Assembly (NCBI GenBank): GCA_947630135.1
Contig: CANRGH010000003.1
Coordinates: 1 to 64,000 of the forward strand
Length of the DNA: 64,000 nucleotides
From: an uncultured Monoglobus sp.
GTDB lineage: Bacteria > Bacillota > Clostridia > Monoglobales > Monoglobaceae
Direction: 5' to 3'
The notes beneath the pieces are model-generated. The model ran no database searches. It was not told the origin of the DNA and worked only from the letters and a program-made list of their open reading frames with translations. This document shows positions 33,984-43,760 of this stretch, piece after piece. Position 1 is the first letter of the stretch. Each line of letters starts with the position of its first letter. The position numbers were made by a program, and so were the translations under genes.

Positions 33984-34901
33984 ATGAAAGCAGCGATAAT
34001 AGATATAGGATCAAACTCAATACGGATGGATATTGCCGATATAGACGAGAATACCGGGAAATACAGCTACGCGGAGCGGCGACGCATCATGGCGCGGCTC
34101 AGCGAGGGCATGGGGATTGACGGCTGCCTGCAGCCCGAGGCCGTGGAGCGGACAATAGAGGCGCTCAAGGATTTTAAAAAGACGATCGAAAAGCACGGCG
34201 CCAAAGACATAATAGCGGTTGCGACCGCGGCGGTCAGAAGCGCGGGGAACCGCGACGAGTTTGTCCGCCGCGTCCACGACGAGACCGGTATAGGGGTCCG
34301 CGTCATCAAAGGCGAGCAGGAGGCGGAGTACGACTTTCTGGGCGTGACGTCAACGCTCGACATTGACGACTGCGTGATCGTTGACACCGGCGGCGGCAGC
34401 ACCGAGATCATTCTTGTGAACGACCGCGAGCCGCTTGCGCGCATGAGTATTCCCGTCGGCGCGGTCAACATGACCGAGCGGTTCCTGTTCCGCGGCGAGA
34501 GCCCCGAGGCGCTTTCCGCGATGTCGGATTACGTCAGCAGCTGCCTTGACAAGATCCACTGGCTCGACGACGCCGAGTGCCTGCCGATAGTCGGCATGGG
34601 CGGCAGCATATTCAATCTGGCCGTGGTTGAAAACGGCGAGCCCGGGATCGACCGCGCGCGGCTGCACGGCTATTCCATGAGTTCGGACGCGGTCAGGGAG
34701 ACCTATGACCGAATACTTGAGATGTCCGAGTTTGAGCGCGAGGACGAGGGTATAGAGCGCGGCAGGGCCGACACCGTTCCCGCCGGAGTGTCGCCGATAA
34801 TCGAGCTGATCGACAAGATCGGGGCCGAAGAGGTGATCATCTCGTCTGCGGGACTTAAGGAAGGAATTCTTGCCGGATTTTTGGAAGGATTAATAAGCTG
34901 A
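33984..34901 (+). CDS. Ppx/GppA-family exopolyphosphatase
   Basis: 305 residues from the ATG at 33984, behind ACGGAGG. It has the actin-like ATPase fold motif AIIDIGSNSIRMDI at the N-terminus and IVDTGGGSTEIILVND near residue 140, both phosphate-binding in this family. Enzymes of the family remove phosphate from polyphosphate or the gamma-phosphate of pppGpp; the short length (no C-terminal HD domain) fits the Ppx1-like short forms. Its stop TGA overlaps the recQ ATG by one base. Confidence 0.93.
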   Translation: MKAAIIDIGSNSIRMDIADIDENTGKYSYAERRRIMARLSEGMGIDGCLQPEAVERTIEALKDFKKTIEKHGAKDIIAVATAAVRSAGNRDEFVRRVHDETGIGVRVIKGEQEAEYDFLGVTSTLDIDDCVIVDTGGGSTEIILVNDREPLARMSIPVGAVNMTERFLFRGESPEALSAMSDYVSSCLDKIHWLDDAECLPIVGMGGSIFNLAVVENGEPGIDRARLHGYSMSSDAVRETYDRILEMSEFEREDEGIERGRADTVPAGVSPIIELIDKIGAEEVIISSAGLKEGILAGFLEGLIS

Positions 34902-36751
34902 TGACCAAGCTTGAAGTTTTAAAGCGTTATTTCGGGCACGACGGTTTCCGCCCGGGCCAGGAGGAGCTTATTGACAGCGTTCTCGGCGGAAGAGACGTTC
35001 TCGGAATTATGCCGACGGGAGCGGGAAAATCGGTGTGCTATCAGGTTCCCGCCATGCTTATGGACGGCGTGGCCGTGGTGGTGTCGCCGCTTATATCGCT
35101 GATGAAGGATCAAGTGGGCGCTCTGCGCGAAAACGGTATTCCGTGCGCGTATGTCAACAGCTCGCTGGATTATCGGGAGCTTAAGGAAACGTATGAAAGA
35201 GCCGCGGCCGGAGAGTATAAGATAATATACGCCGCGCCCGAGCGGCTTTGCACCGCGGATTTTCTGCGGTTTTCGGAAATTGTGAAAATATCCATGGTGA
35301 CGGTCGACGAGGCGCACTGCGTTTCGCAGTGGGGACAGGATTTCAGACCGGGGTATTTAAAAATCGCCGAGTATATAAAAAGTCTGTCATACCGCCCGCC
35401 GATCGGCGCGTTCACCGCGACGGCCACCGAGGAGGTAAGGCGCGACATAATAAAGCTGCTTGAGCTGAAAGAGCCCAAGGTGGCGGTAACGGGCTTTGAC
35501 AGAAAAAATCTGTATTTTGAGGTAAAACGGCCCAAGGCGAAGGACAAGCTCAATCAGCTTGTGTATTTTCTCGGCGGCCGCGGCAGGGGCAAAAGCGGAA
35601 TAGTATACGCTATAAGTCGAAAGACGGTTGAGAGCGTGTGCGATGAGCTGTGCGAACGCGGATTTGCCGCCACACGCTATCACGCGGGGCTCAGCCCCGA
35701 GGAGCGGCGGAGAAATCAAGATGATTTTCTGTACGACCGCAAGACGGTCATGGTCGCCACCAACGCTTTCGGCATGGGGATCGACAAGTCGAACGTCAGC
35801 TTTGTGGTGCATTACAACATGCCGAAAAACATAGAGAGCTATTACCAGGAGGCCGGAAGAGCGGGTCGCGACGGAAGCCCGTCCGACTGTCTGCTGCTTT
35901 ACGCGCCCGGAGACGTGAGAACGAACAAGTTCCTGATCGACAACACCGACGAAAACGAGGAGCTTTCGGATGAGGAGCGGGAATTTATCCGCGAGCGGGA
36001 TTACGAGCGGCTCAGGCAAATGACGTTTTACGCGACGACCGACGACTGCCTGCGCGGATTTATATTGAAATATTTCGGTGAGAGCGCGGGGAGCGAGTGC
36101 GGAAACTGCTCAAACTGCCTTGAGGGCTTTGAGACCCGCGACGTGACCGAGCCCGCGAGAATGATTTTAAGCTGCGTCATGCGGATGATGCGGCGCGGTA
36201 CATCCTACGGGCGGACCACGGTCGCCGACGTTCTGGCGGGATCGCAAAATGAAAAAATAACGGATCGGGGCCTTGACACGCTCACGACCTACGGCATTAT
36301 GAAGGATCATAAAAAGAAGGACATACTGCGGATCATCGACTTTATGCTTGAAAAAGGCTATCTTTCGGTGAAGGGTGAAAAATACGGCGTTCTCGCGCCG
36401 TGCCGCAAGGCCGCGCCCCTGCTTCGCGGCGAGGAAACGCTGACGATGCGTATGCCGAAGCCGAAACCGAAGGAGGAGCCGCGCAGGAAAAAGCCTTCGG
36501 CGGCCGAAATCGACGAGGGCCTCATGGGCGAGCTCAAGGCGCTCAGGCTGGAGCTGGCCAAGGCGCAGAGCGTGCCCGCCTATGTTATATTCACAGACGC
36601 GTCGCTGCGCGAAATGTGCGCGGCAATGCCCGAGACTTTGGCCGAGTTTTCGGATATTCCCGGCGTGGGAGCCGCGAAGCTCAATCGTTACGGGGCGGTG
36701 TTCGTGGATTTGATAAGCCAATATAAAAATCGAAAAAAACCGAGGATGTGA
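34901..36751 (+). CDS. recQ: ATP-dependent DNA helicase RecQ
   Basis: 616 residues. Helicase motifs: Q-motif FRPGQEELI, Walker A GAGKS (40-44), DEAH (136-139) in DEAHCVSQWGQDFRP. The RQC zinc site is visible as ECGNCSNC, and a C-terminal HRDC-like domain is recognisable (ELRLELAKAQSVPAYVIFTDASL). RecQ unwinds 3'-5' and acts in recombination and fork repair. Translation is coupled to ppx before and mtaB after (4-nt overlap). Confidence 0.97.
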   Translation: MTKLEVLKRYFGHDGFRPGQEELIDSVLGGRDVLGIMPTGAGKSVCYQVPAMLMDGVAVVVSPLISLMKDQVGALRENGIPCAYVNSSLDYRELKETYERAAAGEYKIIYAAPERLCTADFLRFSEIVKISMVTVDEAHCVSQWGQDFRPGYLKIAEYIKSLSYRPPIGAFTATATEEVRRDIIKLLELKEPKVAVTGFDRKNLYFEVKRPKAKDKLNQLVYFLGGRGRGKSGIVYAISRKTVESVCDELCERGFAATRYHAGLSPEERRRNQDDFLYDRKTVMVATNAFGMGIDKSNVSFVVHYNMPKNIESYYQEAGRAGRDGSPSDCLLLYAPGDVRTNKFLIDNTDENEELSDEEREFIRERDYERLRQMTFYATTDDCLRGFILKYFGESAGSECGNCSNCLEGFETRDVTEPARMILSCVMRMMRRGTSYGRTTVADVLAGSQNEKITDRGLDTLTTYGIMKDHKKKDILRIIDFMLEKGYLSVKGEKYGVLAPCRKAAPLLRGEETLTMRMPKPKPKEEPRRKKPSAAEIDEGLMGELKALRLELAKAQSVPAYVIFTDASLREMCAAMPETLAEFSDIPGVGAAKLNRYGAVFVDLISQYKNRKKPRM

Positions 36752-38043
36752 CTGAAATTACAGTAAAATTTATAACTTTGGGCTGCAAAACAAATATGTA
36801 TGAGAGCGAGGCCATGGCGGAGCTGTTCAGACGGAGCGGACACGAGGTCGTAAGCGGCGGAGCCGCCGATGTCTGTGTCATTAACACCTGCACGGTCACG
36901 GGAACGGGCGCGGGGAAATCGCGCAAGGCCGTGAGGCGCGCGAAGCGTCAAAATCCCGGCGCGGTGATCGCGGTGACCGGCTGTCTCGCTCAGACCGAGC
37001 CCGACGAGGTGCGCGGGATCGGCGCCGATATTATTATCGGAAACGACGGCAGGAGCCGTATCGTCGAGCTTGCCGAGGCCGCGCTTTCGGGCGGGCGGCG
37101 TAATATTGTGGACGATATAATGAAGGTTCGCGAATACGAGGAGCTGCCGACGGCGGTCGGACAGAGCCGCACCCGCGCCAACCTTAAGATCGAGGACGGC
37201 TGCGACAACTTCTGCGCCTACTGCGTTATTCCTTACGCCCGCGGCCCGGTGCGCTCGCGCCCGCTTGAGAACATAACCGCCGAGGCGAAGACGCTGGCCG
37301 GGGCGGGCTACCGCGAGATCGTGCTTACGGGTATACATATCGGCTCTTACGGAAAAGATTTAAAGAGCGGCCTGTCGCTGATCGACGTTCTGGAGGCGCT
37401 TGACGGAATAAGCGGCGTTGAGCGCGTCCGTCTCGGCTCGATCGAGCCGCCGGTCATAACCCGCGGCTTTGTTGAGCGCGCCTCGAGGCTCAAAAGCCTG
37501 TGTCCGCATTTTCATATGTCGCTCCAGAGCGGCTGCGGCGAGACCTTGAGGCGGATGAAGCGCCGATACACGCCCGACGAGTATTATCGGGCGGTCGGCA
37601 TGCTGAGGGAGATGATCCCCGACGCCTCGATCACCACGGATCTGATGGTCGGGTTCCCCGGCGAGACCGATGAGGAGTTTGAGGAGTCATACGGATTTTG
37701 TGAAAAGATCGGCTTTATGCGAATGCATGTGTTTAAATACTCGGTGCGCAACGGCACCGAGGCGGAAAAAATGCCCGATAAGGTCAGCGAGCGGGTCAAA
37801 GAGGAGCGCAGCCGCCGCGTGATCGGGCTCGCGGAGCGCATGAGAGAGGATTTTTATAAAAGATATGACAGGGCCGTTCTGCCCGTGCTGCTTGAAAAGC
37901 GGCAAAACGGCGTGTACCACGGCACGACGCCCAACTACATGGACGCGTATATGAGGGCCGAGCCCGGACTTGAGGGCGCGGAGGCGGAAATCGTTTTTTC
38001 GGCCTCGGGCGAAAGCGAAATAATAAATATCGGAGGGAGATAA
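36748..38043 (+). CDS. mtaB: tRNA t6A37 methylthiotransferase MtaB
   Basis: 431 residues from GTG at 36748, inside the recQ stop region. It is a two-cluster radical-SAM enzyme: C13, C48, C79 for the N-terminal iron-sulfur cluster and C152-x3-C156-x2-C159 (CDNFCAYC) for the SAM cluster, with a C-terminal TRAM-like segment. It converts t6A to ms2t6A at position 37 of ANN-decoding tRNAs. Compared with MiaB and RimO, the sequence KFITLGCKTNMYE fits MtaB. Confidence 0.94.
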   Translation: MTEITVKFITLGCKTNMYESEAMAELFRRSGHEVVSGGAADVCVINTCTVTGTGAGKSRKAVRRAKRQNPGAVIAVTGCLAQTEPDEVRGIGADIIIGNDGRSRIVELAEAALSGGRRNIVDDIMKVREYEELPTAVGQSRTRANLKIEDGCDNFCAYCVIPYARGPVRSRPLENITAEAKTLAGAGYREIVLTGIHIGSYGKDLKSGLSLIDVLEALDGISGVERVRLGSIEPPVITRGFVERASRLKSLCPHFHMSLQSGCGETLRRMKRRYTPDEYYRAVGMLREMIPDASITTDLMVGFPGETDEEFEESYGFCEKIGFMRMHVFKYSVRNGTEAEKMPDKVSERVKEERSRRVIGLAERMREDFYKRYDRAVLPVLLEKRQNGVYHGTTPNYMDAYMRAEPGLEGAEAEIVFSASGESEIINIGGR

Positions 38044-38047
38044 TAAA

Positions 38048-39928
38048 ATGAGGGACGGATTTATAAAATGCGCCGCGGCCACGCCGAAGATCAAGGTCGG
38101 CGACACGAGGCACAACGCGGAGGAGATAATAAGGCTCGTCAAAGAGGCGGCGGGGCATGGCGCGAAAATTATCACCCTGCCCGAGCTTTGCGTCACAGCA
38201 TACACCTGCGGCGATCTGTTTTTGCAGGACAGGCTGATCAAAAACGCGGCGGACGCCGTCTTTGAGATCGCGCGGAGGACGGGCGATCTTGATATCCTTA
38301 TCGCCGTCGGGGTCCCGGTCCCGCTGGGCGGCAGCCTATATAACTGCGCCGCGGTCATAAAGGGCGGCGAGGTTCTGGGCTTTGCGTCGAAGACTCACAT
38401 CCCGAATTATTCCGAGTTTTACGAGGCGCGGCACTTCGCGGCTCTTGACAAAAACACGACGGTCACGCTGAACGGCCGCGAATATCCGATCGGCCCCAAG
38501 CTGCTGTTTGAGGCGAAAAGCATGCCCGACTTTGTCGCGGGCGTTGAGATATGCGAGGATCTGTGGGTTCCCGAGCCGCCGTCGGGCGGACACGCGGCGA
38601 ACGGCGCCACGGTCGTGCTGAACCTTTCGGCGAGCGACGAGGTCATCGGCAAGGCGGAATATCGGAGGACGCTCGTCACCTCGCAGTCCGCGAGGGCTGT
38701 GTGCGCCTATGTCTACGCCGACGCGGGCGACGGCGAGTCCACCACCGACATGGTGTTCTCGGGCCACAACCTGATCTGCGAGAACGGAACGATATTGGCG
38801 CAATCCGCGCTGTTTGAAAACGGCGTTATCTACGCGGACATCGACGTGAACCGCCTGGCTCTCGAGCGGAGAAAAATAAGCACATACAGAAACGAGTTTG
38901 ACGACGGATACAAAAAAATTAAATTTGACACAAAGATAGAGGAGACGCGGATCGAGCGCTTTATCGACCCGCGCCCGTTTGTGCCGCGCGACAGAGAAAA
39001 GCTGCGCGAGCGGTGCGAGCTCATATTCACCATGCAGGCCGAGGGGCTTCGCAAGCGGCTTGAGCATATCGGCGCGAAGTCGGTGACGATAGGAATTTCG
39101 GGCGGGCTTGACAGCACGCTGGCGCTGCTTGTCTCGATGCGCGCCTTTGAAATGCTGGGCCTTGAAAGTAATGGCATAAAGGCAATCACTATGCCCTGTT
39201 TCGGCACCACCGACAGGACCTTGGGAAACGCCAGAAGGCTCGTGGGGAGCGTGGGTGCAGAGCTTATCGAGATCCCGATAAGCGAGGCCGTGACCGTGCA
39301 CCTTAGGGATATAGGCGCGGATATAAACAATCACAACACCACCTATGAGAACGCGCAGGCGCGCGAAAGGACCCAGGTCCTTATGGACTATGCGGGCGAA
39401 AGCGGCGGCATAGTCGTCGGAACTGGCGATCTGAGCGAGCTGGCCCTCGGCTGGGCGACGTATAACGGCGATCACATGTCTATGTACGGCGTGAACTGCT
39501 CGGTCCCCAAGACATTGGTGCGGTACTTGGTGGGCTATGTCGCGGAGACGAGCGGCGGCGAGCTGAAAAAGACCTTGCTCGATATTCTGGACACTCCGGT
39601 CAGCCCCGAGCTGCTGCCGCCCAAGGACGGAGTGATCTCGCAGGTGACCGAGGACCTTGTGGGGCCGTATGAGCTGCACGACTTTTTCCTCTATCACTTT
39701 TTGAGGTTCGGATTTGAAAAGTCCAAAATATACCGCATGGCGGTTCTCGCGTTTCGCGGCGAGTATGATGAAAAAACAATTGCAAAATGGCTCGACACGT
39801 TTTATGACAGGTTTTATAAGAACCAGTTCAAGCGCTCCTGCGTTCCCGACGGGCCGAAGGTCGGCTCGGTCACGCTGTCGCCGAGGGGCGACTGGAGAAT
39901 GCCGAGCGACAGCGCGGTCATTGTTTAA
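38048..39928 (+). CDS. nadE: Glutamine-dependent NAD+ synthetase
   Basis: 626 residues, a fused nitrilase-type glutaminase and NAD synthetase. The nitrilase triad is E46 (LPELCV), K115 (SKTHIPNY) and C169 (VEICEDLW). The synthetase has the pyrophosphatase loop ISGGLDSTLAL and the GTGDLSELALGW motif. It amidates deamido-NAD with ammonia channelled from glutamine. It starts 4 bp after mtaB with AGGGAG upstream. Full length. Confidence 0.97.
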   Translation: MRDGFIKCAAATPKIKVGDTRHNAEEIIRLVKEAAGHGAKIITLPELCVTAYTCGDLFLQDRLIKNAADAVFEIARRTGDLDILIAVGVPVPLGGSLYNCAAVIKGGEVLGFASKTHIPNYSEFYEARHFAALDKNTTVTLNGREYPIGPKLLFEAKSMPDFVAGVEICEDLWVPEPPSGGHAANGATVVLNLSASDEVIGKAEYRRTLVTSQSARAVCAYVYADAGDGESTTDMVFSGHNLICENGTILAQSALFENGVIYADIDVNRLALERRKISTYRNEFDDGYKKIKFDTKIEETRIERFIDPRPFVPRDREKLRERCELIFTMQAEGLRKRLEHIGAKSVTIGISGGLDSTLALLVSMRAFEMLGLESNGIKAITMPCFGTTDRTLGNARRLVGSVGAELIEIPISEAVTVHLRDIGADINNHNTTYENAQARERTQVLMDYAGESGGIVVGTGDLSELALGWATYNGDHMSMYGVNCSVPKTLVRYLVGYVAETSGGELKKTLLDILDTPVSPELLPPKDGVISQVTEDLVGPYELHDFFLYHFLRFGFEKSKIYRMAVLAFRGEYDEKTIAKWLDTFYDRFYKNQFKRSCVPDGPKVGSVTLSPRGDWRMPSDSAVIV

Positions 39929-39941
39929 AAGGAGATATATT

Positions 39942-40652
39942 ATGAAGCTTATCAGAAGAATAACAGCCGCGGCTTTGGCGCTGTGCGCGGCGCTCTCGCT
40001 TGCCGCGGCGTCTGCCGAGGAAAACATATCGGTCTATATCGACGGGAACCCGCTTGATTTTGAAAAGCCGCCTTATATGGAAAATGACAGGGTGCTTGTG
40101 CCGATGCGCAAAATTTTTGAGAGCCTCGGCTGCGAAGTGATATGGGACGAGGCGCTCGGGAGCGTGACCGCCGAGAGAGGAAGCGACACGGTGATCATGA
40201 CGATCGGCTCGCCGGTTATGTACGTCAACGGCAGCTCGGTCAAGCTCGACGTTTCCCCTGCCCTTGACTATGACACGACCTTTGTGCCGTTGCGCGCGGT
40301 GTCCGAGGCTTTCAGCTGCGTTGTGACCTGGAGCGATGAGAGCGAAAGCGTGTTCATAGTGACCCCGGCGCCCTCCGCCGCGGAGACGACTCCGGTTTAC
40401 GAGGACTCGGGCGGCGTGCCCGACTTCGGGCGGATCGCGGGGATAACCCCCGACCCGGTGCTTGAAAATAACACCGTGTACTGCTACATGAATGTGACGC
40501 CGGAGATGGTGGATAAGTATTCCGAGGCTATGCGCGGCGAGGGCTATTCCGTGCATGAGACGGGGGAATATCGCATATACGCGAAGGATGGCTCCTCGGT
40601 GCTCGCGGGCTTCCGCGGCGAGGTGTTTATGGTCGTTATCACGAATTATTAA
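39942..40652 (+). CDS. Secreted copper-amine-oxidase N-domain protein
   Basis: 236 residues from the ATG at 39942, behind AAAGGAGAT. Signal peptide about 1-25 (ITAAALALCAALSLAAASA). Residues about 30-140 match the copper amine oxidase N-terminal-like domain (VYIDGNPLDFEKPPYMENDR...VLVPMRKIFESLGCEVIW), a substrate- or wall-binding module of Firmicutes. The tail (about 155-236) is unassigned. It is 13 bp after nadE and may be its last operon partner. A related domain begins the RCC1 protein at 42091. Confidence 0.85.
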   Translation: MKLIRRITAAALALCAALSLAAASAEENISVYIDGNPLDFEKPPYMENDRVLVPMRKIFESLGCEVIWDEALGSVTAERGSDTVIMTIGSPVMYVNGSSVKLDVSPALDYDTTFVPLRAVSEAFSCVVTWSDESESVFIVTPAPSAAETTPVYEDSGGVPDFGRIAGITPDPVLENNTVYCYMNVTPEMVDKYSEAMRGEGYSVHETGEYRIYAKDGSSVLAGFRGEVFMVVITNY

Positions 40653-40691
40653 ACCTTTTGTAAATATTCGGTTAAAAATTTATTGCACTTG

Positions 40692-40719
40692 TTGACATTA
40701 AACATTGTTATGTTATAAT
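40692..40719 (+). promoter_or_regulatory. Promoter of the LCP gene
   Basis: TTGACA (40692-40697), 16 bp, TATAAT (40714-40719). The leader is about 85 nt, with AAAGGACGG before the ATG. Confidence 0.85.
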
Positions 40720-40812
40720 TAAGTAGAATTTGTCGGATAACAGATGTTATTTAAGCGCGCTCGCGCATATAGAATATAACACAGGATTATTGAAAGGCTA
40801 AAAGGACGGAAT

Positions 40813-41991
40813 ATGACGAGAAGATTTAAAGTAATTGCGATTATTATATCAATAATAACCATGGCGTTCTCCACTTACGGCGGAGTGCTGGCGGCTCAGA
40901 AGCTGAACAGTTTTTCGCTGGGCGGCTCGCTTGGCAATTTCGCCCTTGATGATTTAAGCGGAGACGTCGGAATGATGAACGTCCTGCTTATCGGCGTTGA
41001 CGAGGACGGTTACAGGAGCGACACGATCATGCTTGTGTCGCTTGACGATTATTCCGACCGCGTGAGCATTCTTTCAATTCCGCGCGACACTATGGTCAAG
41101 ATAAACGGAAGCACTCAAAAAATAAATGCGACCATGGCCTTCGCGGCGTTTTCAACGCCGCGCCCGTCGGGTGAGTCAGATGAGGATGATTCCGAAGAGA
41201 CGGACTCGTCTTATATTGACTCTGACATCAATCCGGTCGTGACCCCGCTGCCTCTCCCCACCGACGAGAACGGAAACCTTATCTGGGAGTACCGCTCGGA
41301 GCTCAGCACCACCGAGGGACACGAGGAGCTGCTGATCAACAAGGTAAAGGAGATCACCGGTCTGCCCATTCACTATTTCGTGACGGTCGATTTTGACGGA
41401 TTTGTTGAGCTGATCAACGCGGTTGACGGAGTTGATTTTGACGTTCCGTATGATATGGATTACGACGACCCGATCCAGAGCCTCCACATTCACCTTGAGG
41501 CGGGTCCGCAGCACCTTGACGGCAAGCATGCCCACGACTTCGTGCGCTTCCGCCACAACAACGACGGCACCGCGCCCGGCGAGTATGTCATGGGCGACGA
41601 GGGCAGGGTCTACTGGCAGCAGCGCTTTATCAAAGAGGTCGTGAGACAGAAGCTCAATCCGTATTATCTTTCAAAGATCGACGAGATCGGCGACGTGTTC
41701 CGCAACAACGTGAGGACCAACCTGACCGTTACCGACGTGATAAAAAATCTTAACGCGCTGACGCATATTAATCTTGATGACATCAGGTCATATCAGCTCC
41801 CGGGAGATTATGACTATATCAACGAAGTGTGGTACTATGTGCAGGATATTCCGGCCACCAGAGAGCTTGTCAACAATGTGTTCCTGCCGAGGGACCGCGA
41901 CGAATGGGAAGCGTACCTTGAGGAACAGGAGAACAAGCAGGACCCGTCGGAGACAAGCGGCGTGTCGGCCTCTTCCGACGCGGAGGAATAA
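40813..41991 (+). CDS. LytR-CpsA-Psr (LCP) family wall-polymer ligase
   Basis: 392 residues, one N-terminal membrane segment (about 7-27) and an extracellular LCP domain: NVLLIGVDEDGYRSDTIMLVS and ILSIPRDTMV carry the conserved Arg/Asp set, and RFRHNNDG is the third motif. LCP proteins transfer wall teichoic acid or other glycopolymers from lipid carrier to peptidoglycan. An acidic low-complexity insert (about 118-140, EDDSEETDSSYIDSD) splits the domain. The C-terminal tail is acidic. Confidence 0.93.
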   Translation: MTRRFKVIAIIISIITMAFSTYGGVLAAQKLNSFSLGGSLGNFALDDLSGDVGMMNVLLIGVDEDGYRSDTIMLVSLDDYSDRVSILSIPRDTMVKINGSTQKINATMAFAAFSTPRPSGESDEDDSEETDSSYIDSDINPVVTPLPLPTDENGNLIWEYRSELSTTEGHEELLINKVKEITGLPIHYFVTVDFDGFVELINAVDGVDFDVPYDMDYDDPIQSLHIHLEAGPQHLDGKHAHDFVRFRHNNDGTAPGEYVMGDEGRVYWQQRFIKEVVRQKLNPYYLSKIDEIGDVFRNNVRTNLTVTDVIKNLNALTHINLDDIRSYQLPGDYDYINEVWYYVQDIPATRELVNNVFLPRDRDEWEAYLEEQENKQDPSETSGVSASSDAEE

Positions 41992-42008
41992 TATAACGAA
42001 TGTTGATC

Positions 42009-42036
42009 GGGGCGCGGATCTTCCGCGCTCCGTTTT
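42009..42036 (+). terminator. Probable terminator after the LCP gene
   Basis: GGGGCGCGG (42009-42017) pairs with CCGCGCTCC (42023-42031) with one G-U pair, then GTTTTG. The T-run is short, so some read-through into 42091 is likely. Confidence 0.6.
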
Positions 42037-42090
42037 GATAACGGGAACTTTTTTAAGGCCCAAGCAGTCTTATTATACGAGGTGATATAA

Positions 42091-43719
42091 ATGAAAACAG
42101 TAAAAACAGTCATATCGGCGGTCCTGGTATTTGTGATGCTGACGGCGCAGGCCTTCGCCGCGGACGTGTATGAGACGGGGGTCAAGGTCACGCTTGACGG
42201 AAATGAAATAATATATTCGGGCGTTCACGAGCCCGTGATAAAAAACGGCAGGACGCTCGTTCCGATGCGCAAAACCTTTGAGGCCATGGGCGCCGGGGTG
42301 ATATGGAGCGAGAGCGAACGGTCGGTCACGGCGCGCAGGGACGGCGTTGAGATAACGCTGGGGATCGGCCGCGATGAGATGTTGGTGACGAGCGGCGAAA
42401 GCACAAAGACGGTGGAGCTCGATGTCCCGCCCGAGCTGCTGCCGTATGACAGCTATGCCGACACAACCATGGTGCCGCTTCGGGCGGTGTCCGAAGCGTT
42501 TGACTGCAAGGTTGAGTGGGACGAAAAAACTTATGTGGTAACGATAACATCCGCCAAGGCCGAGGAGCCGGCCGTGACCGCCGCTCCGACGGCCGCCGCG
42601 CCTCCGACGGCCGCGCAGAGCGCCGCGCCCGCGTTCGATCCGTCAAAAATATCGGACGGCGCGCGGATAGCCTCTTATCGTGACCGCGCCGCCTATATTA
42701 AGGACGACGGCGGCGTGTATATGCTCGGCGGAAACAAGGTGCCGGGCGTTGAGCGGGCGGTGCAGGTCGCCCTCGGCAAAAACGGCGGCTATGCCCTGAC
42801 AGACGGCGGCGAGGTGTATTCGTGGGGAAGCTCGAACGATTACGGCGAGCTCGGCGGCGCGGATATTAAGCCCGACGGAACGGCACGGAAAATCGAGGGC
42901 CTTGAAAACATAAAAGAGATAGGAGCGGGCGCGTATTTCGGCGTCGCGCTTACGCGTCACGGAGAAATCTACGCCTGGGGCAGGAATGACAAGGGCCAGC
43001 TCGGCAACGGCACGACCGAAAATTCCGCCGTTCCGACCGAGGTAAGATTGGGCGGCGCGGTCGACATTGCCGCGGGCGACGGGTTCGCCGCGGCCGTGAC
43101 CTCGGACGGCAAGATCTACACATGGGGCGAGAATGGCGAGGGTCAGCTGGGCAGAGGAAACGCGAAGCTCGGAAGCTCGTCGCTCCCGGGGAAAATCACC
43201 GAGATCAGCAATATCAAATCGGTCAGCGCGGGCCCGACGGGCGCGGCGGCGATACGGGCCGACAACAGCGTTTACGCCTGGGGCACGGTGTATATCGGCG
43301 CGCTCGGCTCCGATGAGGACATAATGTATCACGACAAAAACGAGAACATGCCGATAATCGCCGACGAGGACGGATATTACAGATACGACCGCCCGAGAAG
43401 AATACCGTACTGCGAGTATAACATTGACAAGCGCGAGCTTGAGGGGCATATTCTGCTCGGAGTGACCGCGGTTTCCTGCGGCGAGTACCAGTTCGCGGCC
43501 TTAAGCGGCGGAAAGATATATATGTGGGGCGACAGCCCGGTGATCTCGGGCCGCAGACATTCACAGTATGAGCATTATTACGCCGAGGAATACGCGTCTC
43601 TTAATAATGTGCGGGCGGTGTGCTCCGCGGACAAAAAGACCGTTTACGCCCTGTGCGAAAACGGTGACATTGTCAAAATAACCTACGGCAGCCTTGAGAC
43701 CGTCGCGAGCGTGAAATAG
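42091..43719 (+). CDS. Secreted protein with copper-amine-oxidase N-domain and RCC1 repeats
   Basis: 542 residues. Signal peptide about 1-24. A copper amine oxidase N-like domain (about 28-150, LVPMRKTFEAMGAGVIW) is followed by an Ala/Pro linker and RCC1-type beta-propeller repeats, each with a Y-x-W-G signature (YSWGSSNDYGELG, YAWGRNDKGQLGNG, YTWGENGEGQLGRG, YAWGTVYIGALG, YMWGDSP). Such extracellular RCC1 proteins are common in Clostridia and of unknown function. The bidirectional terminator at 43721 ends the transcript. Confidence 0.85.
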   Translation: MKTVKTVISAVLVFVMLTAQAFAADVYETGVKVTLDGNEIIYSGVHEPVIKNGRTLVPMRKTFEAMGAGVIWSESERSVTARRDGVEITLGIGRDEMLVTSGESTKTVELDVPPELLPYDSYADTTMVPLRAVSEAFDCKVEWDEKTYVVTITSAKAEEPAVTAAPTAAAPPTAAQSAAPAFDPSKISDGARIASYRDRAAYIKDDGGVYMLGGNKVPGVERAVQVALGKNGGYALTDGGEVYSWGSSNDYGELGGADIKPDGTARKIEGLENIKEIGAGAYFGVALTRHGEIYAWGRNDKGQLGNGTTENSAVPTEVRLGGAVDIAAGDGFAAAVTSDGKIYTWGENGEGQLGRGNAKLGSSSLPGKITEISNIKSVSAGPTGAAAIRADNSVYAWGTVYIGALGSDEDIMYHDKNENMPIIADEDGYYRYDRPRRIPYCEYNIDKRELEGHILLGVTAVSCGEYQFAALSGGKIYMWGDSPVISGRRHSQYEHYYAEEYASLNNVRAVCSADKKTVYALCENGDIVKITYGSLETVASVK

Positions 43720-43720
43720 A

Positions 43721-43759
43721 AAAAAGAGAAGAAAAGTTTTCGGCTTTTCTTCTCTTTTT
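43721..43759. terminator. Bidirectional terminator
   Basis: A perfect 16-bp inverted repeat, AAAAAGAGAAGAAAAG (43721-43736) and CTTTTCTTCTCTTTTT (43744-43759), serves the two convergent genes. Confidence 0.9.
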
Positions 43760-43760
43760 G